The notes under the pieces are model-generated. The model did not search any database, was not told the DNA's origin, and saw only the letters and a program-made list of their open reading frames with translations. The translations under genes were made by a program, and so were the position numbers. Positions 32,166 to 42,775 of a DNA stretch of 64,000 bases are shown piece by piece. Numbering within the stretch: the stretch's first letter is position 1; the number at the start of each line of letters is the position of its first letter. This stretch comes from Portunus trituberculatus (Eukaryota; Arthropoda; Malacostraca; Decapoda; Portunidae), in NCBI RefSeq assembly GCF_017591435.1, contig NC_059278.1, forward strand, positions 10,098,312 to 10,162,311. The letters are read 5' to 3'.

Positions 32166-32169
32166 TTAA

Positions 32170-33562
32170 AAAGGATACAAAAAAAAAAGACAGACATAAC
32201 AAGAAATCTGGCTCCTAATTCCCAAACCAACTCTTATCTCAATTTCTAATTTCCACAATATGGAAATGGATGCAATTTATGATGTGGGGATAATATTCTG
32301 GTAGAGCTTTCTAATACAACCACATCAGAGACAAGCATGAAACTCACATGTCATGTAAAAGGTTGGTAATCTTCCCATAAACGTAGAGAAATTGCAAGGT
32401 ACACATGTAATATGACTATAATGGTGAAATTCAAGATTTTCTAACTCCAGCAAGCTCTGTATGAACCAAAAGTAATCATTGAAATTATTTTCTTTTGTTT
32501 ATAGCTGAGATTTGTTGATACTGGTATATTAGGATTTCATGGTGTGTATAGAGCTGATCCCCCCAATCATGCACTGACATTCATGAGGCCACCAATGATG
32601 ACTTTCCATAATTGTTATACTTTTCATTTGTCTTTGAGACAAGTCAGACATTCTGATTGAGACTCACTGTCATTTGTTAATATGGCTATCTAGTGGAGGG
32701 AGGTGAAGTGGAGTGCTAGTGTTTGGCAGGAGAAAAAAGTCATTATATATGTAGGACACTTAACATTATTAATATTTAAGATGTAATATACAGATGTAAA
32801 GAAGAGGTTTCGTTTCACATGTTTATCAACAAACCTCCAAAACTGTACACATTTCCATCGCACTGAAAATCTCTTCACCTTACTGGTAAGGCATAATGGA
32901 ATGATTTTTTTGTGTTAAGTTAAGTTTATGCTTAGTTAGGTTAATGTCCTTGTGGAGGGTTCCAAGGGGGTCACAGCCTCCCAGGTTATGATAAGTTAGG
33001 TTGGAAAAATTCAGAATACAGACAGTACAACTCATTCCACAGTGAAGCTATTGATGTAAATTCACATGTAGAAAAGGGATAAATCATTTAAATTATAAAT
33101 GTATTCTTACCCTGTTCAATAGAGCATACTGAAGAACCATGTCACTTAATTCATTTACGCTGCAATTTAGCGGTTTTGTAAGGTAAGTGTAATATTGTTT
33201 CAACAAAATTTAAGTGCCTAAAATGAATCCCCTACTTTTCACAGCTATATAACGAATAAATGCAATCCCACATCTACTGCAATTCCCTACAAATATCGTC
33301 CCTTTCATTAGGAACAAGTATGCTAGACTACTGTCACAGAAAGACCAAGGCATCATAAAGCTGGTAAGGATAACATGACATGGTCAATGAGCAAGGTAAG
33401 GGCCACACATGACCCTACCCCTGTTTGTTTGGTCATGTTGTTTACCACCAAAGGAAGTCGAATGAATAATGTTTCAGGTTTGATTTCTTTTTTCATATAC
33501 ACCCATTACATAATTAATATTTTGCTTTGAGAAACAGCAATCCAGGAACATATTAGCAGTTT
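32170..33562. other. Unassigned region, presumed intron of the zinc-finger gene
   Basis: AT-rich unique-looking sequence. No open frame, RNA gene or transposon end is supported. It would be intronic if the 5' exon at 33569-33650 is real. Confidence 0.45.
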
Positions 33563-33568
33563 ACTCAC

Positions 33569-33650
33569 CTTAAAAACTCTATATATAGCCGGAGCTGACT
33601 AGGGTGGAAGTCGACGATTTCTCTCTCTTTGTGTTGATGACTCCGAGCCT
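33569..33650 (-). other. Possible 5' non-coding exon of the zinc-finger gene
   Basis: On the minus strand a good donor (TTTTTAAG followed by GTGAGTAAAC) lies at 33568-33563, and upstream sequence is free of repeats. The 28321-30945 exon begins with a good acceptor, so this could be the first exon. The coordinates of the 5' side are a guess. There is no reading frame to test. Confidence 0.35.
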
Positions 33651-33978
33651 AAAATAAATTGACAGTATAAACAAATGCAGGAAAAGCAGGAAGTTAGTCT
33701 AAGGCAAAAATGAAAATAATAATAATAATAAATAAATAAAGTAAAATAAAAATAGAAAAGGCCCACTTGATTGCTAGTTCCCTTAAAGATAAGTAGAGTA
33801 AGGCTGAGTGTACATGAGCCACTTTTTGTAGCCAGTGGCCACAACGAAAAGTGGCCACCACAGAAAATGGTCGCACGAAAAGTGTTGAGTAGAATAGCTT
33901 GCACATGAGCTATTCGGTAGCGGCCACTGATGAGGTCAGTGTCATATCATATAATACGAAATAAATATTAACATATAA

Positions 33979-34032
33979 ACACACACACACACACACACAC
34001 ACGGACACACACACACACACACACACACACAC
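33979..34032. repeat. (AC)n flanking the 5' side of a SINE
   Basis: A 54-bp (AC)n tract with one GG interruption ends exactly at the first base of the SINE head. Upstream, 33790-33930 has GTGTACATGAGCCAC-type sequence suggesting a decayed Harbinger-like end, not resolved. Confidence 0.95.
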
Positions 34033-34326
34033 GGCCCGGTAGCTCAGTGGTTAGAGCGCTGGCTTCACAAGCCAGATGACCGGGGTTCGATTCCCCGGCC
34101 GGGTGGAGATATTTGGGTGTGTCTCCTTTCACGTGTAGCCCCTGTTCACCTAGCAGTGAGTAGGTACGGGATGTAAATCGAGGAGTTGTGACCTTGTTGT
34201 CCCGGTGTGTGGTGTGTGCCTGGTCTCAGACCTATCCCAAGATCGGAAATAATGAGCTCAGAGCTCGTTCCGTAGGGTAACGTCTGGCTGTTTCGTCAGA
34301 GACTGCAGCAGATCAAACAGTGAATT
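34033..34326 (+). mobile_element. tRNA-derived SINE (tRNA-Val-like head), copy 2
   Basis: It begins GGCCCGGTAGCTCAGTGG and has anticodon loop TTCACAA (CAC) and T arm CGGGG-TTCGATT-CCCCG. The non-tRNA body ends CAGTGAATTAC and is followed by (AC)n at 34327-34343. It is about 98% identical by eye to the minus-strand copy at 2025-2318, so the family has been active recently. The acceptor stem has a G-U pair and a terminal G-G mismatch. Confidence 0.88.
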
Positions 34327-34344
34327 ACACACACACACACACAT

Positions 34345-36785
34345 TCATTGATTGGGAAAATCTAGTAAGTGGTGTTGAAGAGGAAGCATGGGGAGAGATT
34401 TCTTAATCTAGATTAATGATGGAAAATATGATGGAACAGAGGGTGAAGGAAAATACTAGTTATAGAGGAGATGATGAACCGGCTAGACTGGATTGCTAGA
34501 CTGGATTTGGTGTTAACAAAAGAAGTGTACCTATGTGGAGATATACAATACAAGTGTCCTTTGGGAAAGAGTGATCATGTGGTTATGGAAATGCAGATAG
34601 CAACAACACAGCGAAGGAAGGACGAGACATACAGGAGTGGTAGATTGAATTATAGAAAGATGGACACAGAAAGTTTGAAAAATTATTTCAGAAAATTAGA
34701 TTGGGAGATGTTACAAATCAGAGAAGTGCAAAAGAAATATGAGATTTTTATGAAATATTATAAAGAAGGAGTTATGAAATTTGTACCAAAGTATAAACCA
34801 AGAGAGGAAGGAAGAAAGGATTGGTTTAATGCAACTTGTGTTAAGGCTAAGGAAAAGAGAGATGTGGCTTGGAAAAGATGGAAAAGAGCAGGAATATACT
34901 AAATAAGGAGAATTATAGAGTGGCAAGAAATGAGTATGTGAGGGTAAGGAGGGAGGAAGAAAGAAAATTTGAAAAGATATTGTAGACAAGAGTAAGGAAC
35001 ATCCAAAATTGTTTTACAGGTTCATAAATGGTAAACTTAAAAGAGAGAGTCCATTGAAAGATTAAAAGGAGAGCAAGGGATAGTAGATGACCCTAAGAAT
35101 ATAGCGGAATTGCTAAATAATAGGTTTCAGCAAGTATTTACTAAAGAAACAATGTTTGTAAAGCCTCAGAATGTACAAGGAAATGTGCACATGGATGACA
35201 TTAAGATACCTAAAAGGAGTTATATAAAATGTTGGAGGAACTTAAAGATGATAAAGCGATGGGACCAGATGAAGTTTCAGGAAAATTATTGAAGGAGTGT
35301 AGAGAAGAATTGATTGATCCATTATATGATATTATAAGGTGCTCATTAGAAACAGGGAAGTACCAGTAGAGTGGAAGAGAGCTGAAGTGGTGCCCATTTA
35401 TAAGGGAGGCAGTAAGGAAGAGCCTCTTAACTATAGACCTGTGTCTCTAACAAGTGTGGTCGGTAAGATTTGTGAGAGGGTGATAAAGAAATATTGGATA
35501 CGGTTCCTGGAGGATCATAAGTTATTATCGGATCATCAATTTGGCTTCAGGAAAGGGAGGTCATGTGTAACAAATCTACTGAGCTTTTATTCAAGAGTGG
35601 TTGACAAAATACAGAGAGAGAGGGATGGATGGACTGTGTATATTTGGATTTAAAGAAAGCTTTTGACAAGGTACCTCACATGAGACTGCTATGGAAATTA
35701 GAGATTTATGGAGGACTGAAAGGAAAAGTGTTAAAGTGGATGGAAAACTACTTGAGATGGAGGGAGATGAGAACGGTAATAAGGGATGCAAAGTCGGACT
35801 GGTTGGTGGTGGAGAGTGGAGTCCCACAAGGCTCAGTGCTGGCACCAATACTTTTCCTTGTATATATTAATGACATGCCAGAGGAGTAAACAGTTATATT
35901 AATTTGTTTGCGGATGATGCGAAGTTGTGTAGGTGTGTGAAGAGTGAAGAAGATTGTGAAATTTTACAGGCAGACCTGGATAAGATTTGGGAGTGGAGCA
36001 AGAGGTGGCAAATGGAATTTAATCTGAGCAAAAGTCATGTGATGGAGATGGGAAGAGTGGAAGACGGCCAAGAGGGTCATATAAGATGGGTGAAGAAGTA
36101 GTGTTGAAAAAGGTGGAAAAGGAAAAGGATTTGGGAGTGATAATACAAGACCATGGGCAGTTTGAGGCTCATATTGATAAGATGTTTGGAGAAACGTATA
36201 ATTTGATAAAAATATTGGATTAGCCTTCCATTATATGGATAAAGATATGATGAAGAAATTAATTAGTACGGTAATTAGACCAAGATTGGAATATGCTGGA
36301 GTGGTTTGGTCCCCTTATAAAAAGAAGCATATAAGGAAGTTGGAGAGATTGCAGAGAATGGCAACAAAATGGTTCCGGAATTGGCAGAAATGACCTATGA
36401 GGAGAGATTAAAAGAAATGAATTTGCTTACCTTGGAACAAAGAAGAGAAAGAGGAGATTTAATACAGGTTTATAAACTGTTGAACGGACTGGATGAAGTG
36501 GATAATGAGCAAATGATGTTGAGAGAGGAAAACTTAAATAGAACTACGAGATCGCATAGTAAAAAGATAGCCAAGGGAATATGCTTGAAGGATGTGAAGA
36601 AATATAGTTTCCCACAAAGATGTGTGGAGGTGTGGAATGGTTTGAGTGAGGAGGTGGTGTCAGCGAGGAGTGTGCATAGTTTTAAAGGAAAGTTGGATGT
36701 GTGTAGATATGGAGACGGAGCCACACGAGTATGATACCCAGGCCCTGTAAAATTACAACTAGGTGAATACAACTAGATGAATACA
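34345..36785 (+). mobile_element. CR1-type LINE, 5'-truncated copy
   Basis: The frames 34471-34902, 35110-35292, 35339-35653, 35629-35889, 35904-36101 and 36369-36734 are pieces of one ORF2. It starts in the AP-endonuclease C-terminus (RLDLVLT..GKSDHVVME). The reverse transcriptase has NYRPVSLTSVVGKICE, FGFRKGRSCVTNLLSFYSRV, DLKKAFDKVPH, ESGVPQGSVLAPILFLVYIN and FADDAKL. The C-terminal domain (YEERLKEMNLLTLEQRRERG.., RCVEVWNGLSEEVV) is diagnostic of CR1. The 3' end has short AACTAGGTGAATAC-like repeats. Several frameshifts make it inactive. Confidence 0.88.
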
Positions 36786-36786
36786 C

Positions 36787-37072
36787 ACCGCGTAGTGTAG
36801 TGGTTAGCACGTTCGACTCAAACTCGAGAGGGCCCGGGTTCGAATCTCGAGAAGCGGCGAGGCAAATGGGCAAGCCTCTTAATGTGTAGCCTCTGTTCAC
36901 CTAGTGTGGGATGCAATTTGAGGGGTGGTGGCCTCGCTTTCTCGATGTGTGGAGTGTGTGTTGTGGTGGTGTGGTTCCAGTCCTACCCGAAGATCGATCT
37001 GTGAGCTCTGAGCTCGCTCCGTAATAGGAAAGGCTGGCTTGGTGACCAGCAAACGACCGTGGTGAATTACAC
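36787..37072 (+). mobile_element. tRNA-derived SINE, second family (Leu-like head)
   Basis: The head (CGTAGTGTAGTGGTTAGCAC ... B box GGTTCGAATCT) has a 5-bp anticodon stem around loop CTCAAAC (anticodon CAA). The body then reads GTGTAGCCTCTGTTCACCTAG and proceeds to GGTGAATTACAC. This body is clearly homologous to that of the Val-type SINE although the tRNA heads differ. It directly follows the 3' repeats of the CR1 copy. Confidence 0.8.
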
Positions 37073-37347
37073 GGATCGGCTCACAATCGAGATGGCCCGG
37101 GAAGCGGCGAGGCAAATGGGCAAGCTTCTTAAATGTGTAGCCCCTGTTCACTTAGCAGCAAGTAAGTACGGGATGTAACTCGAAGGATTGTGGCCTCGCT
37201 TTCCCGGTGTGTGGAGTGTGGTGTGGTCTCAGTCCTACTATAATATTCCTTGGTCTTTCGGATCCGAAGCTTGGTCTATGAGCTCTGAGCTCGCTCCGTA
37301 ATAGGAAAGGCTGGCTTGGTGACTAGCAGACGACCGTGGTGAATTAC
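37073..37347 (+). mobile_element. Head-truncated SINE, tandem to the previous copy
   Basis: This lacks the A-box half of the tRNA head. It starts in CGGCTCACAATCGAGATGG, then GGCAAATGGGCAAGCTTC and the same body, ending GGTGAATTAC. It lies head-to-tail with the copy at 36787-37072. It is followed by ACACACATACACACACACAT, a (ACAY)n tract. Confidence 0.78.
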
Positions 37348-37379
37348 ACACACATACACACACACATAGGACACTGCAT

Positions 37380-38990
37380 TGCCAAGGATTACAGGAAATC
37401 CCAGTTCACAAAGAGGATATTAGATCATTGGATAATTTGGATGTCAGAAAAGCAATGGGGCCGGATGGTGTATCAGGCTGGGTGTTAAAAGAATGTATAA
37501 ATAGTAACTTCTGGCAACTTCTGGATCCAATTTTGGAAATAATTACAAGATCACTAAATGAAGGGAAAGTTCCACTAGAATGGAAAAGAGCTAACATAAT
37601 GCCGATATTTAAATGGGGAAAGGCAACTGAGCCATTGAATTACAGACCGGTGTCACTTACAAGCATTACGGGAAAGGTGAATGAAATAATTATCAAAGAT
37701 AAATTGGTTAAACATCTGGAAGAAAAACAAGTTATAACAAATTAACAGACAATTTGGGTTCTGGACAGGACGGTCATGTGTGTCGAATTTATTAAGCTTC
37801 TACTCGATCGAGAGTAATATAGAAGGACTGGATAACAGAGATGGATGGGTGGACACAGTATACCCGGACATAAAAATGGCTTTTGATAAAGTCCCTCACG
37901 GAAGACTACTTTGGAAACTAGAGAACATAGGATGATGGGAGAACTGCGAGGAACTTTGTTAGAGTGGACAATTAAGGGATTATTTGAAGGACAGGGAGAT
38001 GAAAACTGTGATCAGAGATACATACTCATCTTGGGGTAAAGCAAAGATATTCCTTGGGGTAAAGTAACAAGCGGAGTGGCACAAGGGTCAGTGTTAGCCC
38101 CCATTATGTTTCAGATTTATGTAAACGACATTCACAATGGGATAAACAGCTACATTAATTCATTTGCTGATGATGCAAAGCTACTATGAGTTATCAAAAC
38201 CCAGGAGGACTGTTTGCTGTTACAAGATGATATAAACAAAATCTACGAGTGGAGTAAGAAGTGAAAAATGTAGTTCAATGTCAAGAAATGTTACGTATTG
38301 GTACTAGGAAAGAGCAAGAGAAGACCGGTATGGAACTATTTGATGAGAGAGGAACAAATAATGAAGACTAAAGAGGAAAAATATCTGGGAGTGATTATAC
38401 AGGAAAATCCTGAACCCTGAAAAACACATAAGCAATTGAGATTTTTGGTGCATCATATAAAATGTTGACTAATATAAGAGTGGCATTTCCATTCATGGAC
38501 AAAGATATGATAAAAAAAAAAAAAAAATCTTCACAAGGATGATACGTCCAAAGCTGGAATATGCAGATATGAGAAGATTAGAACGGGTACAGAATTAAAA
38601 TTGCTACAAAGATGGTGCTGGAACTACAATATGAAGAACGAATGAAGAGAATGAAGGAAATGGGACTACCAACCTTACAGGATAGAAGAGAACGAGGAGA
38701 TCTAATAACAATGTACAAGATAATCAATGGCATTGAAAAGATAGACAAGGAAGACCTGGTGCTGGTGACTGAAGAAGATGGAAGGACAAGAGGTCAAAGA
38801 AGATCAGGATGGGGCAATGTGTGAAGGATATTGGAAAATACACACCGAACGGTGAAGTAGATTGCATTGAATAATGTGTTACAGCACATAATGTGCATAA
38901 GTTTAATGAAAAATTGGATAAATGGAAACATGGAAACAAGACTATGAGCCTCGCTCGAACCCTGTACATACAACTAGACGCAATGTTCCC
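37380..38990 (+). mobile_element. CR1-type LINE, second degraded copy
   Basis: It encodes AMGPDGVSGWVLKECIN, EWKRANIMPIF, NYRPVSLTSITGK, then frameshifted pieces of FGF..GRSCVSNLLSFYS, AFDKVPHGRLLWKLE, QGSVLAPIMF and ADDAKLL. The C-terminal YEERMKRMKEMGLPTLQDRR-type region follows at 38612-38824. It has more stops and frameshifts than the copy at 34345. It belongs to the same family. Confidence 0.83.
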
Positions 38991-39776
38991 GGAACCCACT
39001 GCAAGGTGGCACTACACGACGAAAGCTTTGATGGAACACAACAGAATAGTTTAGTACAGATTTGCCAGGTAATGATGTGGGACGTCTAATTATCTATGAT
39101 GCAGTCACTCTGTCGAGTTTGTACCGCATGGAATAGCTTGGAATGGTCTCAAAATTGAAGTAAACCATGAAAAATATACTGACCAGCATTGTTTTCGGCA
39201 AAAATGTGGCATTTAATCGAAAAGCCGTGACGTCACAAATGATTTTGATCTTGATCTTGATGTTACAGGCCAAAACATGTGGATATTTAAGTTATTTTTG
39301 ACGTATTTGTACATCATGAATAATGTTTGATGATGAATGGGCGAAGTATTAGTGATATGGGCATCTAAAATAGTGAAAGAAATGTTATATAATGTATATG
39401 CGAATACTGCGATGATATATGTGGATATGGCACGTAGCCCCCGTGTTTATCGCCGTTTGTGTTAACGGTTTGAGTCTGGCGTGACGTAGCGATGTATCAG
39501 AGACTTTTCAGAGTACGATACAACAAGAGGTGGTGAGTTGCTGGGGACGAGGGAGTGTATGAGTGTCTGGAAGGAAGATCTGTTTGGTGGGGTGGCGCGG
39601 AAACGGGTCACCTAATAGTATCGCAGCCACACCTGCGCCGCTCATGCATCTAGACGAGAGCAAGGCTGGAAACCAGATCGGGGAAACTCCACTATACTAC
39701 ACCGGGGGAAAGAGTGAAAAAAAAAAAAAAAAGTTGGCGTTAATATTTGTCATGTGGCGCTTTTGAGTTTTGTGTC

Positions 39777-39783
39777 ATTATTA

Positions 39784-39834
<51 letters not shown>

Positions 39835-39893
39835 GTAGTAGTAGTAGTAGTAGTAGTAGTATTGTTGTTGTTATTATTATTGTTATTATTATT
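39777..39893. repeat. Trinucleotide tract (TTA)n(GTA)n(TTG)n
   Basis: A compound TTA, then AGT, then TTG/TTA repeat. Reverse frames give poly-N/T, which is an artefact. Confidence 0.93.
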
Positions 39894-39934
39894 ATGTAAA
39901 AGATTGGAATACAAAGCATTCCAATCTTTTACAT
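39894..39934. repeat. Perfect 17-bp hairpin
   Basis: ATGTAAAAGATTGGAAT (39894-39910) and ATTCCAATCTTTTACAT (39918-39934) are exact reverse complements around a 7-nt loop ACAAAGC. It abuts the trinucleotide tract. Its function is unknown. It could be a tiny foldback element. Confidence 0.85.
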
Positions 39935-40296
39935 TGGTAAAACTGCCGCTTCCCCCTGGACAATACATGTACTCGTACATGCATCAGGTCTGGAATACTC
40001 TTTCAAAACTTGCTGTTGTGTATGGCAACTAAACCTTTGTCCGCCAACAAACAATACCATCCAAAAAGTACAGCCTAATTTCAAACTGCAAAAAATTTCC
40101 CCCTACAGTTATTCAGTACTGTCATTATTGAGGAAAAGCAGTTAGCATCCCTTATATTACTCAAGTATCAGGTTCATAACTCATTATGCGTCTCGACCCC
40201 TACAAATGTACGTACATGTACGTCCCTTTATCTAGACGCAAAGCATGGCATCAATCCCTAGTTCCGAAAAACTCTGGGTAATTACACACACACAGG

Positions 40297-40545
40297 TAGA
40301 AAGACATCAAGAAGCTATAGGAAGAATCCAAAGGACTGCTACAAAGATATGATCCTAGAAATAAGGGATCTTCCCTATGGAGAGCTATGTTAAGTTAGTA
40401 AATCGTATAGAAAAGATAGATAGACAATCAAACAATCAAGACCTGGTAACACTGACGGAGGATGGGATGGACCCAAGGAGGTTGAATATAACAGAAGGTG
40501 GCATGACGTCACTAAAGAAAAATCTCTACCAAAAACAAACTAGCA
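40297..40545 (+). mobile_element. CR1-type LINE fragment
   Basis: Broken frames encode HQEAIGRIQRTATK, then YKLVNRIEKIDR-like and DLVTLTEDG segments. These match the CR1 C-terminal domain seen at 38600-38800. It is a short decayed fragment. Confidence 0.65.
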
Positions 40546-40599
40546 AACCTAACCTACCCTATAATAGCCAGCAGGGCTGCAACAAAATTTTAATTGGCA

Positions 40600-41105
40600 A
40601 AACCTATCGGTAAAGTGTGGTACTACTCTCAGTTTTGTATGGAGTACACTAAACAAGAAATAAATAATTTACAAAGAATAGAAAATACAGTATATAGAGC
40701 AATATTATGAGCACCTAGCTATATATGCACAGATACCAACCTTGAGGGGAGACATTGGCTCCAGTATTATGGAGAGCAGATCAGGGGAGGCCAGCTGAAA
40801 TTAAGTACCTAAAGTATGCAGAAGAGAATGCTTAGAAGGATAATAGAAGAAAAGCTGAACACACCCAAGGATTACTGGATCCAAGCAACTAAAGGATTTT
40901 TGAATATCCTAAAAGTATAATATTCAGATTCGAAGGGAATGAAGGCACAAAATTTACAAGGAGAAATTAAAGAATATGGATACAGAAAATTAGAAGAAAG
41001 AAACAGAAAGGTCTAGCTTTCAACTATATAAGAAATTCAAAGAAAGCATAAAAGAGGAAAAGTTTTACGACAACAAACCATCATCGAAATTATTGTTCCG
41101 AAGGT
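40600..41105 (+). mobile_element. LINE-B fragment, left half (interrupted)
   Basis: Broken frames encode NLQRIENTVYRAIL.APSY and LEGRHWLQYYGEQIRGGQLK, parallel to KRLQGIENGANRKMLGAPSY and following residues in the LINE at 48310-51870. Synteny with that copy resumes at 42005 after about 900 bp of foreign DNA. Confidence 0.68.
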
Positions 41106-41337
41106 GTATTGCGGCAGCCTCCCAGATATGTATACGTGTGCCTGTGTAAGTGTGGAGCAGCGTCATAAGAGAGTACATATGGGTAGTACATATGAGTACA
41201 TACGTGCAGACTCTAGCTAAAGGGTGAGCGAGGTGTTGGTTGCTCGTGTTTATGAAACTGTCACACCTTTAATGGAATGGACGCTGAGCTAGGCCTCCAT
41301 GACGGAGGAGATGTGACCCCGGAGGTCACTGGGAGAT

Positions 41338-41374
<37 letters not shown>

Positions 41375-42004
41375 GGTGAGGGCACTGGCCAGCCCTGGGA
41401 TAATTGTCATACGGTACCGTGCAAATAAATGCATGCATGTGTGAATTACTTGTAGCCAGCATTATTAGGGATATATTGGTAATTAGCGGTTAAGGTAGAT
41501 AGCGTTACCTAATAAGCTGAAATAGACTCGTAAGGACATTGCCTGGCAGGTGCGACGGCACAGGAGGCGTGGTTTGTGGAGCACTGTGTGGCACCGACGA
41601 GGAGTCGAGGACAGGACAGGAGTGTAGCAAGAGACCTCGAAGGAACAAGTTATACTCTGGGGAGCAGTCAGAGTGAACGAGAGATAGACAGTAAAGTGCC
41701 TGACGAACTAACAAAGTGTTACCCGTACTTTGTTGCCGCCCCCTGCCCCGTCCTGTGTGCCGCCGCCACCTGTTCCCGGTGACTCGTGTATAGTTGCTGT
41801 AATATAGAGAAAATAAGGAAGAAGTGTTTCCTTTCCCCCACTCTGTGTGACTGAGCTGAGTGAGAGTGGGTGCTATAGCAGCAGACAGCCAGGAGTGAGA
41901 GAGCGATCTGCCCGCCGCTCCACCACAGCCGTGTCGCGCCACCCAGGTAAAGTCCTTCTCCCCGACACACGCGCCCAGAATCCCGAGAAGATTGTGAGGC
42001 GTCC
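41106..42004. other. Unassigned insert splitting a LINE
   Basis: This 900-bp GC-richer block separates two adjacent parts of a LINE-B copy. It has a (GT)n tract (41339-41372), an AATAAA at about 41424, and no recognised protein. It might be a solo LTR or an uncharacterised element. I could not prove a TG..CA boundary or a clear target duplication. Confidence 0.5.
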
Positions 42005-42350
42005 CCTCCCTGAAGAAGAAGCTAAAGGAGGATCGCCAGCATTATTATATAAGGCAAGAACTAACAACCTTAAGCTAAAAGATAGGAATAGATACACGAT
42101 TCGAATGTTGACACAAAGTCCATTGTGTAACAGTGAATTAGAAAACCTATTTCACTTCCTATTACAGTGCCAAGCTTATGACAATGAAAGAAATACAATA
42201 GTGCAAGTAAAAAAAGGCTAGATACAGAGACAAAAGAAGGCGTTATATAGGAGAACTGTTATTCGAAGAAGTAATCGAAGAAACGAAAACAGTGTTAAAT
42301 GAAATGTGTAGAAATAGAGAGAACGACAAAGAAAAACTCTAGAAAATTGA
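42005..42350 (+). mobile_element. LINE-B fragment, right half
   Basis: ALLYKARTNNLKLKDRNRYT followed by LCNSELENLFHFLLQCQAY matches the C-terminal region of the LINE at 48310-51870 (LLKCRTNNLNIGDRKKF, CVMCGANKEDFNRF). It continues the fragment at 40600-41105. Confidence 0.7.
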
Positions 42351-42360
42351 AAACTCATCA

Positions 42361-42775
42361 GTGAAGAACAAAAGATCGTCAAGGAAGCGCCGTTACAAGG
42401 CAAGGCTTCCCGACCGATACCAGACCAAACCATTGGGAGACACGGGTCGGAGCACTATTAGAGAAAGGTATGTAAAAGCGACCCTACGGTATAAGGCTAG
42501 GTTAGAGCGAATTAATGATTCTAGAATAGTGAGAAAAGTGTTTCTGTGGAATGTCAGGAGTAGCAAGTGGGAGAAAAAGTGTCAGGATGGTGGTGAAGAG
42601 TGGTCTAATAGCTAGTTGGGCTTTTCAGCAGGTAGAAGGAAGGCACTTAGAGAATGACTGGAGTATGATTGTTAGAAATGGAGAGGGTAGAGAATGGGGT
42701 ATAAGGAAGTGGAGTAGTGAGATAGACAGAGTAGTGAAAGGTGTGGGACTGAGTGACTGGAGGAATATGATTGAT
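42361..42775 (+). mobile_element. LINE-C C-terminal fragment, left part (interrupted)
   Basis: A frame encodes TLRYKARLERINDSRIVRKV and FLWNVRSSKWEKKC, then frameshifted GREWGIRKWSSEIDRVVKG and LSDWRNM. The sequence continues 3.3 kb downstream at 46108 (LEWYREKEAPMYENWYDGSL). The gap is filled by an opposite-strand I-type LINE. The superfamily is not assigned. Confidence 0.75.

Larger units (their letters stand above)
38991..40296. other. Unassigned DNA with trinucleotide tract and hairpin
   Basis: No gene is supported. A (TTA/AGT/TTG)n tract lies at 39777-39893. It is followed by a 17-bp perfect hairpin (39894-39934). An (AC)n stub preceded by GGTAATTAC at 40276-40294 looks like the last bases of a SINE. 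Confidence 0.55.

Noticed and set aside
33790..33930. Possible Harbinger-like end (GTGTACATGAGCCAC)
   Set aside because: Only one end-like sequence is visible and no matching opposite end or target duplication was found.
34033..34105. Functional tRNA-Val(CAC) gene
   Set aside because: The head has a mismatch at the end of the acceptor stem, is followed by a conserved non-tRNA body and recurs at 2246-2318 with the same body, so it is a SINE head.
36787..36860. Functional tRNA-Leu gene
   Set aside because: It lacks the long variable arm of tRNA-Leu, the T arm is imperfect, and a SINE body follows.
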